From JAMOBE01 sp039908285 (lineage in GTDB: Bacteria; Pseudomonadota; Alphaproteobacteria; Rhodospirillales; Rhodospirillaceae): a DNA stretch of 64,000 nt. The notes under the pieces were generated by a model. That model did no database searches. It saw only the letters and a program-made list of their open reading frames with translations, and was not told the DNA's origin. Both the position numbers and the translations under genes were made by a program. Shown in pieces: positions 1 through 8,922 of the stretch. Position 1 is the stretch's first letter. The number at the start of each line of letters is the position of its first letter. Location of the stretch: assembly GCA_039908285.1 (NCBI GenBank), contig JAMOBE010000004.1, forward strand, positions 21,796 through 85,795. The letters run 5' to 3'.

Positions 1-485
1 TCGGCTGGGCGGCCGATGCCGCCGCCGGAGCGGCCATCTTCCTCGTCACCCTGCTGCTGTTGTCCATGGCCACGCGGGCCGTGTCCCAGATGGTCCACAG
101 CACGTCGCTGGGGTCCCTTGACCGGGCGCTCGGGTTCTTTTTCGGTATCCTGAGGGGTGCCGCCCTGATCGGGCTTGCCTATATACTGGTGGTGTCGCTG
201 GTGGAGCCGACGGATCGGCCGGAGTGGCTGACGCGGGCTCGCGCCCTTCCCGTCATCGAGCGGGTGGCGGACATGATCCGGGCGGTCGTGCCCGACGAGC
301 TGGCGGCGGCGAGGACCTCCATCGACAATGCCGCCGAGAAGGCCCGGTCGGCGATGGAGGCCGAGCGGGCGTTCCAGAAACTCAGCCAGCCGGTGCCCAC
401 GGCCGGCCCGCGCCGACGGGATGACAGCGGCTATGACGACTCCCAGCGGCGGGACATGGACAAGCTGTTCCAGACCACGCAATGA
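1..485 (+). CDS. cvpA: CvpA family membrane protein, 3' part
   Basis: The gene enters from the left edge in the frame beginning at base 3, so the N-terminus is missing. The visible part starts in one membrane helix, carries the family-typical stretch SLDRALGFFFGILRG followed by a second helix (GAALIGLAYILVVSLV), and ends in a charged, soluble tail rich in Arg and Asp. CvpA proteins are small inner-membrane proteins named for colicin V production and later linked to envelope stress; their biochemical role is not settled. The stop overlaps the purF start by four bases (ATGA), the usual cvpA-purF arrangement of proteobacteria. A TTG at 60 is an internal codon, not the start. Confidence 0.85.
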   Translation, partial: GWAADAAAGAAIFLVTLLLLSMATRAVSQMVHSTSLGSLDRALGFFFGILRGAALIGLAYILVVSLVEPTDRPEWLTRARALPVIERVADMIRAVVPDELAAARTSIDNAAEKARSAMEAERAFQKLSQPVPTAGPRRRDDSGYDDSQRRDMDKLFQTTQ

Positions 486-1987
486 CGAATCCCACCCCCC
501 GGGAGGAGCAAAACCCGTTGACCCTCGTGACCACCGACCCCTTCGACGACGATCACCTGCACGAGGAGTGCGGCGTGTTCGGCATCTTCGGCGACCGTGA
601 TGCCTCGGCCCACACCGGGCTTGGGCTGCATGCGCTCCAGCATCGGGGACAGGAGGCGGCCGGCATCGTCAGCTTCGACGGCGAGCGGTTCAACTCGCAC
701 CGGGGCCTCGGCCACGTGTCGGAGAACTTCGCCTCCGACGAGGTGATGCAGCGCATGGCCGGCCACATGGCCATCGGCCACGTGCGCTATGCCACCACCG
801 GCGACACCATCCTGCGCAACGTCCAGCCGCTGTTCGCCGATTTCGAGTTCGGCGGCCTCGCCATCGGTCACAACGGCAACCTCACCAATGCCGTGACCCT
901 GCGCCGCAACCTGGTGCGGCGGGGCTGCCTGTTCCAGTCCACCACCGACACCGAGGTCATCGTCCACCTGATCGCCATCAGCCAGTACTCGACGGTCGAG
1001 GACCGCATGATCGACGCCTTGCGCCAGGTGGAGGGAGCCTACTCGCTGGTGGCCATGACCCGCGACGCCCTGATCGGCGTTCGCGACCCCCTGGGGTTCC
1101 GGCCGCTGGTGCTGGGCCGGCTGGGAGCGGCCTACATCCTGTGCTCGGAGACCTGCGCCCTCGACATCATCGGCGCCGAGTTCGTGCGCGACGTCGATCC
1201 GGGCGAACTGGTGGTGGTGGACGAGCGGGGGGTGCGCTCCATCAAGCCGTTCCCGAAGCAGCAGCGCCGCTTCTGCATCTTCGAGTACATCTACTTCGCC
1301 CGTCCCGACAGCGTGATGGAGGGCATCAGCGTCTACGACGCCCGCAAGCGCATCGGCGCCGAACTGGCGCGGGAAAGCGCCGTCAGCGCCGACGTGGTGG
1401 TGCCGGTGCCCGACTCCGGGGTGCCGGCGGCCATGGGCTTCGCCACCGAGGCGGGGATTCCCTTCGAGTACGGCATCATCCGCAACCACTACGTGGGACG
1501 CACCTTCATCCAGCCCACCGACCGCACGCGCCACATCGGCGTCAAGCGCAAGCACAACACCAACCGCGCCGCCCTGGCGGGGAAGCGGGTGGTGCTGGTG
1601 GACGACTCGATCGTGCGCGGCACCACCTCGATGAAGATCGTCGACATGGTGCGCCAGGCCGGAGCCCGCGAGGTGCACATGCGCATTTCCTCGCCGCCGA
1701 CGGCCCACCCCTGCTTCTTCGGCATCGACACGCCAAGGCGCGAGAAGCTGCTGGCCGCCCGCCATTCGGTGCCGGAAATGGCGACGCTCCTTGGCGTCGA
1801 TTCCCTCGCCTTCATCTCCATCGACGGCCTGCACCGGGCGCTGGGCGAGGACGGACGCGGCCCGGGGGCCAGGCGGTTCTGCGATGCCTGCTTCACCGGC
1901 GATTATCCCATAAGCCTCACCGATCACAGCGACACCCAGGCACCGGTGCAACTTTCCCTGCTGATGGAGAGGGGGGGACGCCGATGA
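482..1987 (+). CDS. purF: Amidophosphoribosyltransferase
   Basis: First committed enzyme of purine biosynthesis: it transfers the amide nitrogen of glutamine to PRPP, giving phosphoribosylamine. The 501-residue protein has an N-terminal class II glutaminase domain whose nucleophile is Cys30 (HEECGVFGIFG), exposed after removal of a propeptide as in the Bacillus-type enzymes. The C-terminal phosphoribosyltransferase domain has the PRPP loop VVLVDDSIVRGTTS at about residues 370-383. Length is normal for the family. The ATG overlaps the cvpA stop, and the TGA overlaps the ATG of the following SDR gene, so the three genes are probably translated as one coupled operon. Confidence 0.97.
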   Translation: MTNPTPREEQNPLTLVTTDPFDDDHLHEECGVFGIFGDRDASAHTGLGLHALQHRGQEAAGIVSFDGERFNSHRGLGHVSENFASDEVMQRMAGHMAIGHVRYATTGDTILRNVQPLFADFEFGGLAIGHNGNLTNAVTLRRNLVRRGCLFQSTTDTEVIVHLIAISQYSTVEDRMIDALRQVEGAYSLVAMTRDALIGVRDPLGFRPLVLGRLGAAYILCSETCALDIIGAEFVRDVDPGELVVVDERGVRSIKPFPKQQRRFCIFEYIYFARPDSVMEGISVYDARKRIGAELARESAVSADVVVPVPDSGVPAAMGFATEAGIPFEYGIIRNHYVGRTFIQPTDRTRHIGVKRKHNTNRAALAGKRVVLVDDSIVRGTTSMKIVDMVRQAGAREVHMRISSPPTAHPCFFGIDTPRREKLLAARHSVPEMATLLGVDSLAFISIDGLHRALGEDGRGPGARRFCDACFTGDYPISLTDHSDTQAPVQLSLLMERGGRR

Positions 1988-2736
1988 GCGCCACGATCAC
2001 CACCACCGACGCACCGGCCCCGGCCACGGGCCGCATGGAGGGGCGCATTGCCCTGGTCACCGGGGCCTCGCGGGGGATCGGACGGGCGGTGGCCCGGCGG
2101 TTCGCCGAGGAAGGGGCCCGCGTCATCGCCGTCGCCCGCACCCAGGGTGCGCTCGAGGAACTGGACGACGAGATCCGCGCCCTCGGCCGCGACAATCAGG
2201 CGGTGCTGGTGGCCGAGGATCTGGCCGATCACGACAAGATCGACCAGATGGGCCTCGCGGTCTATCAGCGCTTCGGCCGCCTGGACGTGCTGGTGGGTAA
2301 CGCGGCCATGCTGGGCACCCTGAGCCCCATGGGCCACATCAAGCCCGACGAGTGGCAGCGGGTGATGGCCGTCAACGTCACCGCCAACTATCGCCTGATT
2401 CGCAGTTTCGACCCGCTGCTGCGCCAGTCGGACGCCGGGCGGGCGATTTTCGTCACCTCCGGCGTGGCGTCGGGGGTGTTTCCCTACTGGGGCGCCTATG
2501 CCACGTCGAAGGCCGCCCTCGAGATGATGGTCAAGGTCTATGCCGGAGAGGTTGCCACCACCGGTATTCGCGTGAACCTGCTGGATCCCGGCGTGGTGCG
2601 CACCCGCATGCGGGCGCTGGCCTTCCCAGGCGAAGATCCCGAGACCCTTCCGCCGCCGGAGAGCATCACCGGGGCCTTCGTCGATCTCGCCCTGCCGACC
2701 TGCCGGCGCCATGGCGATGTCGTGCGGACCTGGTGA
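1984..2736 (+). CDS. SDR family NAD(P)-dependent oxidoreductase
   Basis: A 250-residue short-chain dehydrogenase/reductase. The cofactor-binding glycine motif is TGASRGIG at residues 26-33, the active-site tyrosine and lysine are Y172 and K176 (YATSK), and a serine precedes them in FVTSGVAS. The usual NNAG is replaced by GNAAM near residue 106, as in one branch of SDRs. The substrate cannot be read from the sequence. The start is fixed by a 4-base overlap with purF; the same reading frame is open much further upstream inside purF, but that part is shadow. Its place behind cvpA-purF suggests co-expression with purine synthesis rather than a proven role in it. Confidence 0.9.
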   Translation: MSATITTTDAPAPATGRMEGRIALVTGASRGIGRAVARRFAEEGARVIAVARTQGALEELDDEIRALGRDNQAVLVAEDLADHDKIDQMGLAVYQRFGRLDVLVGNAAMLGTLSPMGHIKPDEWQRVMAVNVTANYRLIRSFDPLLRQSDAGRAIFVTSGVASGVFPYWGAYATSKAALEMMVKVYAGEVATTGIRVNLLDPGVVRTRMRALAFPGEDPETLPPPESITGAFVDLALPTCRRHGDVVRTW

Positions 2737-2864
2737 CGGTGCGGAACGCCTCCGGGAAAGCAGGGGATTGTTTCCGTTACAGGGAAGGGCAATAATGGCC
2801 GCTGCCGATGGAGGCTTGGGGGCGACGGGCGGTGCGTGCGCCTGCGTCGCGGAGGGGAGGCGGG

Positions 2865-3383
2865 ATGTCTGAAGCTCTGAGTCTCGAAGGCATTCCCGCG
2901 GACGAGCTGGAAGCCTTCCTCGAGTTCCGCGCCAAGGTGGCCAGCGCCAATATCGACGACCAGACTCTTCTGGCGACCGACTACCTGAACCACTTCAACG
3001 AAATCGTCATGCTGCTGGAAATGGTCGCGGACATGCCGGAGATCCTGGAGGATGCCAAGGCCTGGCAGCCCAAGGGCTATTGCGATCACTTCCGTGATTC
3101 GACCTTTTCCGACAAGGACCTGGCCATCGAGGCCTATAGCCGCGTGCCGTCCAAGTTCCGCCTGCCGTTCGAGGAGACGGTGGAACACATCAACCGCCTG
3201 ATCGCCCAGTCGCTGGGCCACCTCGAGGATACCATCGGCACCGGTGACACCGACCTCCTGCGCATGAAGGCGAGCGCCTGCTCCCGGGCGGTGCAGAAGC
3301 TGATGGACGTGGCCAGCGCCATCATCCACGGCTCCAGCGTCACCATGCAGCAGGAAGAAATCGACGAACTGCTGGGCTTCTGA
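2865..3383 (+). CDS. Uncharacterised helical protein with CheY-binding-like C-terminal peptide
   Basis: A 172-residue, acidic, apparently all-helical soluble protein with no signal peptide or membrane segment. I do not recognise the family. The ATG at 2865 is chosen over an in-frame ATG at 2808 because a strong ribosome binding site (GGAGGGGAGG) lies just upstream. The notable feature is the last 12 residues, MQQEEIDELLGF. They resemble both the FliM N-terminal CheY-binding peptide (SQEEIDALL type) and the C-terminal CheY-binding tail of CheZ (DDLLDSLGF type). The catalytic Asp/Gln helix motif of CheZ is not evident, so calling it a CheZ phosphatase would be an overstatement. A role in chemotaxis or response-regulator binding is inference only. 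Confidence 0.7.
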   Translation: MSEALSLEGIPADELEAFLEFRAKVASANIDDQTLLATDYLNHFNEIVMLLEMVADMPEILEDAKAWQPKGYCDHFRDSTFSDKDLAIEAYSRVPSKFRLPFEETVEHINRLIAQSLGHLEDTIGTGDTDLLRMKASACSRAVQKLMDVASAIIHGSSVTMQQEEIDELLGF

Positions 3384-3397
3384 TCCGCCTTATCTCC

Positions 3398-4930
3398 CTA
3401 CTCGATCCCGATGATGCGGCGCGCCGCCGTTACCGTTGCCCCCCTGGGGCCCGACGAGTCGATTCGCGACCAGGCCATGTCGCCGAGGTCATAGCCAAGC
3501 TGTCTCTCCAGTACCTCGCCGGTGGCGTCGGACACCGCCCGCCTCCGGCTGGCGATGCGGTCGGCCATGGTGGCGGGCGAGGCCTCGAGCCATAGGCCGT
3601 GGAACGGCACCCCCAGACGGCGCGCCAGGTCCTCCACCGTCCGCCGCTCCGCCGGATCGGCGAAGACGGCGTCGGCGATCACCGAATGACCGGCCCGTAG
3701 AGCCCGCTCCGCCTCGTCGTACAGGGCCTGATAGGTGCGGCGGGTCATGGCGGCGGTATAGCCGTCGGGTCCCAGGCGCTCGTACAGCGGGCTGCCGAGG
3801 AGCCGCTTGCGCAGGACGTCACTGCGCACCACCAGGGCTCCGGGCGCCGCCCCGATGGCCGGGGCCAGAAGGCGGCTGGTCAGGGACTTGCCGCTGCCCG
3901 ACAGGCCCCCCACCGCCACCAGCCGCGGCGGAACCGGCTCCAGCAGTCGGCCGGCGAGGGCGAGGTAGTGCCGCGCCTCCGTCTCTCGGGCCATGGCGGC
4001 GGCGACATGGGCGCGGATGAAGGCGCGCATCGCCAGGAACACCGGCAGCAGCGGCAGCGCCCCGGTATCGCCGCCGTGGGCCATGGCGTCGTTGAACAGC
4101 GTGCTGGCCAGCGGCCGCAGCCCCCGGCTCTCCAGGTCCATCAGCAGGAAGGCGAGGTCATAGGCGATGTCGATGACCGCGAAGTCCTCGTTGAACTCGA
4201 TGGCATCGAACAGGGTCGGCTGGCCATCCACCAGGCAGATGTTGCCAAGGTGCAGGTCGCCGTGACAGTGCCGGACCAGGCCGGCCGCGCGCCGGGCCTC
4301 CAGAAGGTCGCCCACCGCGTCGAGGCGGGCCAGGATGGCCTGAGTCAGGTCGGCGACGGCCGCCGCCGTGAACACCGCCGGCACGAAGGCCACCGCCGCC
4401 AACCGGTTCCCCTCCACCACCGCCCGCATCGCCGCCAGGCCACCCCGGTCGGGCCGTGGCGCCGCCGCGCCATGGAAGCGGGCCACCACCTCGCCGAGAC
4501 GGCGCATGTGCTCGTCGGTCAGTTGGCCACGCCGGGCCAGGCGGTCGAACAGGGTGTCCTGATCGAAGCGGCGCATCGCCACCAGCCAGTCCACCGCCTG
4601 GTTCTCGGCGGCATCTTCGGGATCGTCCGTCCGGATGGCACCGATGACCAGCCGCCCATCCGGCAGCCGCTCCACCGGCGCCACCCCGAGGTAGAGCGTC
4701 GGCGCCGCCGCCCGGTTGACCACCACCTCCCGCCGGCAGAAGGTCCGCCGCGCCGCCACGGTGGTAAAGTCGAGAAACGGCAGCCGGACCGCCCGTTTAA
4801 GCTTCCACGCCCGATCGCCGGCCAGGAACACCGAGGAAATGTGCGTGTCCACCCGCTCCACGGTATCGACGCCCGGGCCATGGGCGGCGGGATCGGCCAG
4901 CAGGGCCAGCACGTCGGCCTGATCGGTCAC
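3398..4930 (-). CDS. Bifunctional aminoglycoside-phosphotransferase-like / P-loop ATPase protein
   Basis: A 510-residue two-domain protein. The N-terminal two-thirds resembles the APH/choline-kinase fold, with HGDLHLGNIC as the catalytic-loop motif and FDAIEFNEDFAVIDIAYDLA as the following metal-binding region. The C-terminal third is a small-molecule kinase-like P-loop domain with Walker A GLSGSGKS. This fusion (COG2187 plus COG0645 type) is common in proteobacteria but its substrate is unknown, and it should not be read as drug resistance. The start is taken as GTG at 4930 because AAGGAG lies six bases upstream. The frame stays open to 5260, but that stretch is a palindromic repeat element. 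It lies downstream of gyrB on the same strand. Confidence 0.85.
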   Translation of the reverse strand: MTDQADVLALLADPAAHGPGVDTVERVDTHISSVFLAGDRAWKLKRAVRLPFLDFTTVAARRTFCRREVVVNRAAAPTLYLGVAPVERLPDGRLVIGAIRTDDPEDAAENQAVDWLVAMRRFDQDTLFDRLARRGQLTDEHMRRLGEVVARFHGAAAPRPDRGGLAAMRAVVEGNRLAAVAFVPAVFTAAAVADLTQAILARLDAVGDLLEARRAAGLVRHCHGDLHLGNICLVDGQPTLFDAIEFNEDFAVIDIAYDLAFLLMDLESRGLRPLASTLFNDAMAHGGDTGALPLLPVFLAMRAFIRAHVAAAMARETEARHYLALAGRLLEPVPPRLVAVGGLSGSGKSLTSRLLAPAIGAAPGALVVRSDVLRKRLLGSPLYERLGPDGYTAAMTRRTYQALYDEAERALRAGHSVIADAVFADPAERRTVEDLARRLGVPFHGLWLEASPATMADRIASRRRAVSDATGEVLERQLGYDLGDMAWSRIDSSGPRGATVTAARRIIGIE

Positions 4931-4966
4931 CCATGGCTCCTTGAGTTGAGAGTTTCCAGCAAACTT

Positions 4967-5149
4967 AAGCCCTCCCCCTCGATGGGGGAGGGTTTGGGTG
5001 GGGGTGGCAGCGAAGCGCGCACAGACGGCTGCTTGTTCGCACAAGAGTCGAGTTCTTGGGCTCATACAGATGCCCCTACGTGCGGCACCGCCACCCCCAC
5101 CCAACCCTCCCCCATCAAGGGGGAGGGCTTTTTGTTGCGGGAAACGGAT
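4967..5149. repeat. MITE-like palindromic element, copy A
   Basis: A non-coding element of about 180 bp bounded by near-identical inverted ends. The left end contains CCCTCCCCC-TCGAT-GGGGGAGGG followed by a GGTTTGGGTGGGGGTGGC-like arm. The right end is its reverse complement (GCCACCCCCACCCAACC, then CCCTCCCCC-ATCAA-GGGGGAGGG). The reverse complement of 41860-42043 matches this element across most of its length, including the inner CACAGAC and GGCTCAT blocks and the outer GCGGGAAACGGAT tail, so the two are copies of one mobile or formerly mobile unit in opposite orientation. It fills the gyrB to kinase-gene interval (4931-5260), where no gene is seen. Confidence 0.85.
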
Positions 5150-5260
5150 AGTTTCTACAGCGAAATTCCTACAGCGCAGTCTGTCCGACTTATGTGCATA
5201 CGGTAGCCCTCGAGGGGGAGAGGGAATAGGGAATCCGAAAGCCTTTTCAGGCCCTAACAT

Positions 5261-7750
5261 CTACACGTCCAGATTCACCACGTTGAGCGCATTGGTCTGG
5301 ATGAAGTCGCGGCGCGGCTCCACCACGTCGCCCATGAGGGTGGAGAACACCTGCTCGGCATCCTCGGTGTGGTTCACCCTGACCTGGAGAAGGCTGCGCA
5401 CGTTGGGATCGAGGGTGGTTTCCCACAACTGACTGGGGTTCATCTCGCCGAGGCCTTTGTAGCGCTGGATGGCGATGCCCTTGCGACCGGCGTCCATGAT
5501 GGCGTCGGCGAGGCCGACGGGGCCGTGGATCACCGTCTCCCGCTCCTTGGCTTTCAGGGTCGCGAAACGGCCGTAGGTGGCCTGAAGCTCCGCCGCCCGG
5601 TCGTCGAGCGCCCGGGCCTCGGCGCTTTTGATGATGGGAGCGTCCACCACGTGCTCCTCGGTCACGCCGCGCAGCGTGCGGTGGAACACCATGCCGCCGC
5701 CGGCCGACGAAGCCGGCTGACCGCTCCAGCCCCGCTCGGTCTCGGGCTCCACCAGGTCGAGGCGGCGGGCCACGTACTCGGCGGCCACCCCGGCCTTTTC
5801 CGGGTCCCCCAGCACGGCGGTGTTGAACACCCCGGCGATGGCGAGCTGTTCCACCACCCGCTCGGGCAGGCGCCGGGTCAGGGGCGCCACCAGATGCTTG
5901 ACGGTACGGGCCCGCTCCGCCAGGCCGCGCAGGTCGGCGCCGCTGATCCGGCTGCCGTCGTTCAGCTCCAGCACGGCGTCCTGGATGCCGGCCTCGATCA
6001 GGTGGACCTCGAGCGCCCGGTCGTCCTTGAGGTAGACCTCGGAGTTGCCCCGCTTGGCCCGATACAGCGGCGGCTGGGCGATGTAGAGATACCCCCGGTC
6101 GATCACCTCCGGCATCTGACGAAAGAAAAAGGTCAGCAGCAGGGTGCGGATGTGCGAGCCGTCCACGTCGGCGTCGGTCATGATGATGATGCGGTGGTAG
6201 CGGATTTTGCCGATGTCGAAGTCGTCGCGGCCGATGCCGGTGCCAAGGGCGGTAATCAGCGTGCCGATCTCGGCCGAGCCCAGCATCTTGTCGAAACGAG
6301 CCCGCTCCACGTTGAGGATCTTGCCCTTGAGGGGCAGGATCGCCTGGTTGGCGCGGTCACGGCCCTGCTTGGCGGATCCACCTGCCGAGTCGCCCTCGAC
6401 GATGAACAGTTCCGACAGGGCCGGATCCCGCTCCTGGCAGTCGGCCAGCTTGCCGGGCAGGCTGGTGAAGTCCAGCACCCCCTTGCGCCGGGTCAGCTCG
6501 CGGGCGCGGCGAGCGGCCTCGCGGGCGGCGGCGGCCTCTACCACCTTGGAGACGATCTTGCGCGCCTCCGCCGGGTGTTCCTCGAACCAGCGCTCCAGAC
6601 GCTCGCTCACCTCCCCCTCGACCACCGGACGGACCTCCGACGACACCAGCTTGTCCTTGGTCTGGGACGAGAACTTGGGGTCGGGCACCTTGACCGACAG
6701 CACGCTGGTCAGTCCCTCGCGCATGTCCTCGCCGTTGAGCTGCACCTTCTCCTTCTTCAATAGCCCCGTGCTGTTGGCATAGCCATTGATGGTGCGGGTC
6801 AGGGCGGCGCGGAACGCCGCCAGGTGGGTGCCGCCATCCCGCTGGGGGATGTTGTTGGTGAAGCAGAGGCTGGTCTCGTGATAGCTGTCCGTCCACTGCA
6901 ATGACAATTCGACCGTGATGCCGTCCCGCTCGCCGGAAATGGTGATGGGCGGCGCATGCAGCGGCGTCTTGGCCCGGTCCAGGTACTGGACGAAGGCGTG
7001 GATGCCGCCCTCGTAGTGCAGGTCGATGCTGGTGGGCTCGCCGTGGCGGGCGTCGATCAGGCGCAGGAAGACACCGGAGTTGAGAAACGCCAGTTCCCGC
7101 AGACGGTGCTCCAGCGTCGCGAAGTCGTACTCGGTTTTGGTGAACGTCTCCTTCGAGACCATGAAGGTGATCTCGGTGCCGGTCAGTGGCCCCCCCTTTT
7201 CGGTCGGGGGAGCGTCGGCCACCACCACCAGCGGCGCCACCGCGTCGCCATGCTGGAAGCGCATGCGGTACTCCTTGCCGTCCCGCCAGATGCGCAGATC
7301 CAGCCAGGCCGACAAGGCATTGACCACCGACACGCCGACGCCGTGCAGCCCGCCCGACACCTTGTACGAGTTCTGATCGAACTTTCCGCCGGCGTGGAGC
7401 TGGGTCATGATCACCTCGGCGGCGGACACGCCCTCTTCCTTGTGGATGTCCACCGGGATGCCGCGGCCGTTGTCGCGCACCGTCACCGAACCGTCGCCGT
7501 TCAGGATCACCTCGATCCTGTCGCAGTGGCCGCCGAGCGCCTCGTCGATGGCGTTGTCCACCACCTCGTAGACCATGTGATGCAGACCCGAGCCGTCGTC
7601 GGTGTCGCCGATGTACATGCCAGGCCGTTTGCGCACCGCATCCAGCCCGCGCAGCACCTTGATCGACCCGGCATCATAGGCCGCCCCGGCCGCCCCAGCC
7701 TCCGCCGCCGGTTCCCTGCCGTCAGAAGGTTCGCTCGTCTGACCGCTCAT
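5261..7750 (-). CDS. gyrB: DNA gyrase subunit B
   Basis: ATPase subunit of the type IIA topoisomerase that introduces negative supercoils; partner of GyrA, which is not in this window. The 829-residue protein has the GHKL ATPase domain near the N-terminus (GLHHMVYEVVDNAIDEALGG, then LHGVGVSVVNALS). The TOPRIM domain has EGDSAGGSAKQGRD and the DADVDGSHIRTLLLTFFFR metal-binding segment. The C-terminus is the usual GyrB tail (RYKGLGEMNPSQLWETTLDP). Length is normal for alphaproteobacterial GyrB. It is the last gene of a dnaN-recF-gyrB cluster, eight bases behind recF. Confidence 0.98.
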   Translation of the reverse strand: MSGQTSEPSDGREPAAEAGAAGAAYDAGSIKVLRGLDAVRKRPGMYIGDTDDGSGLHHMVYEVVDNAIDEALGGHCDRIEVILNGDGSVTVRDNGRGIPVDIHKEEGVSAAEVIMTQLHAGGKFDQNSYKVSGGLHGVGVSVVNALSAWLDLRIWRDGKEYRMRFQHGDAVAPLVVVADAPPTEKGGPLTGTEITFMVSKETFTKTEYDFATLEHRLRELAFLNSGVFLRLIDARHGEPTSIDLHYEGGIHAFVQYLDRAKTPLHAPPITISGERDGITVELSLQWTDSYHETSLCFTNNIPQRDGGTHLAAFRAALTRTINGYANSTGLLKKEKVQLNGEDMREGLTSVLSVKVPDPKFSSQTKDKLVSSEVRPVVEGEVSERLERWFEEHPAEARKIVSKVVEAAAAREAARRARELTRRKGVLDFTSLPGKLADCQERDPALSELFIVEGDSAGGSAKQGRDRANQAILPLKGKILNVERARFDKMLGSAEIGTLITALGTGIGRDDFDIGKIRYHRIIIMTDADVDGSHIRTLLLTFFFRQMPEVIDRGYLYIAQPPLYRAKRGNSEVYLKDDRALEVHLIEAGIQDAVLELNDGSRISGADLRGLAERARTVKHLVAPLTRRLPERVVEQLAIAGVFNTAVLGDPEKAGVAAEYVARRLDLVEPETERGWSGQPASSAGGGMVFHRTLRGVTEEHVVDAPIIKSAEARALDDRAAELQATYGRFATLKAKERETVIHGPVGLADAIMDAGRKGIAIQRYKGLGEMNPSQLWETTLDPNVRSLLQVRVNHTEDAEQVFSTLMGDVVEPRRDFIQTNALNVVNLDV

Positions 7751-7758
7751 GTCGTGTC

Positions 7759-8922
7759 CTATATCGATGGTTGCCGCGTGAGGGTCGAGTCCTCCACGCG
7801 GAAAAACTGCGCCCCGTCGCCGAACCCGGCGAACAGCGCCTGATCCGTCCCCGTCAGCCAGGCCTGCGCGCCCAGTCTGCCGATCTCCTCGAACAGCGCC
7901 CGCCGCCGCGCCTCGTCAAGGTGGGCCACCACCTCGTCCAGCAGCAGCAGGGGCACCGCCCCCCGCTCCTCCGCCTGCATGCGGGCCTGGGCCAGCATCA
8001 GGGCGATCAGCAGCGCCTTCTGCTCGCCGGTCGAGCACTGCTCGGCCGCCAGGCCCTTGGCGGCGTGGCGGATCACCAGGTCGCTGCGGTGCGGTCCCTC
8101 GGCGGCCCCGCCGGTGCCGGCGTCCAGCCCCCGGCTGCGCCACAGCGACCGCCTGAGCCTCGTCTCCGCCTCCGGCTCCGCCACCTCGTCGAGCCAGCCC
8201 TCCACCGCGCCGAGCAGCGTCGGCACCGCGCCGGGAAACGGACCGTCGGTGCCGGCGGCCCGCTGGCAAAGCCCGGCCACCACGCTGCGGCGCGCCGCGG
8301 CCATGGCCACGCCCTCCCGCGCCATGGTGGCCTCCAGCGCCGAAAGCCACGCCGGATCGTTCCGCCCCTCCCGCAACAGCCGCCCCCGCTCGCGCATGGC
8401 CCGCTCGTAGGCCCCGGCGCGGCGAGCGTGGCCCGGGTCAAGCCCGAACACCAGCCGGTCGAGGAACCGCCGCCGCCCGGCCGCCCCCTCGACGAACAGC
8501 CGATCCATCACCGGCGTCAGCCACACCGCCGCCGCCACCTCGGCCAGCGCCACCTGACCGCGGACCGTGCGGCCGTCGATGCGCACCACCCGCCGGTCGG
8601 CGCCGCCCGGTTCGCGGCCGGTACCCACATCAACGCTGCCGCGCGGCCCCTGGACCGTCGCCGCCACCGTCCACACGGCGTCGGAAGCGGCGCCCCGCCG
8701 GGTGACCTCGCCGAGCCTGGCCCGCCGCAGGCCCCGCCCGGGCGTCAGAAACGACAGCGCCTCGAGGAGGTTGGTCTTGCCGGAGCCATTGGCACCGGTC
8801 AGAACCACCGGGCGCAGGTCCACGTCCAGCCGAAGGTGGTCATAGCTGCGGAAGTCCCGGATGGTCAGCCTCGTCACGCCGGTTGGCGCCGTGCCCATGC
8901 TATCCGGAGGCTCCGTTGTCAC
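7759..8922 (-). CDS. recF: DNA replication/repair protein RecF
   Basis: SMC-like ATPase that helps load RecA at single-strand gaps. The 387-residue protein has Walker A GANGSGKT at residues 43-50, an ABC-type signature STGEQKALL and Walker B LLLLDEVVAHLDE near the C-terminus. The GTG start overlaps the dnaN stop by four bases, which supports this start and translational coupling. An internal ATG at codon 9 is possible but less supported. It lies between dnaN and gyrB, the classic replication-gene order. Confidence 0.95.
   Translation of the reverse strand: MTTEPPDSMGTAPTGVTRLTIRDFRSYDHLRLDVDLRPVVLTGANGSGKTNLLEALSFLTPGRGLRRARLGEVTRRGAASDAVWTVAATVQGPRGSVDVGTGREPGGADRRVVRIDGRTVRGQVALAEVAAAVWLTPVMDRLFVEGAAGRRRFLDRLVFGLDPGHARRAGAYERAMRERGRLLREGRNDPAWLSALEATMAREGVAMAAARRSVVAGLCQRAAGTDGPFPGAVPTLLGAVEGWLDEVAEPEAETRLRRSLWRSRGLDAGTGGAAEGPHRSDLVIRHAAKGLAAEQCSTGEQKALLIALMLAQARMQAEERGAVPLLLLDEVVAHLDEARRRALFEEIGRLGAQAWLTGTDQALFAGFGDGAQFFRVEDSTLTRQPSI

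Noticed and set aside
431..1951. 506-codon open frame antisense to purF
   Set aside because: purF is unambiguous on the other strand; the antisense frame has no recognisable motif.
3398..4930. Aminoglycoside resistance gene
   Set aside because: The APH-like domain is fused to a P-loop domain in a widespread family with no resistance evidence; the fold alone does not imply drug modification.
4931..5260. N-terminal extension of the kinase/ATPase protein
   Set aside because: The open frame here runs through a palindromic repeat; a GTG with a good ribosome binding site at 4930 is the better start.
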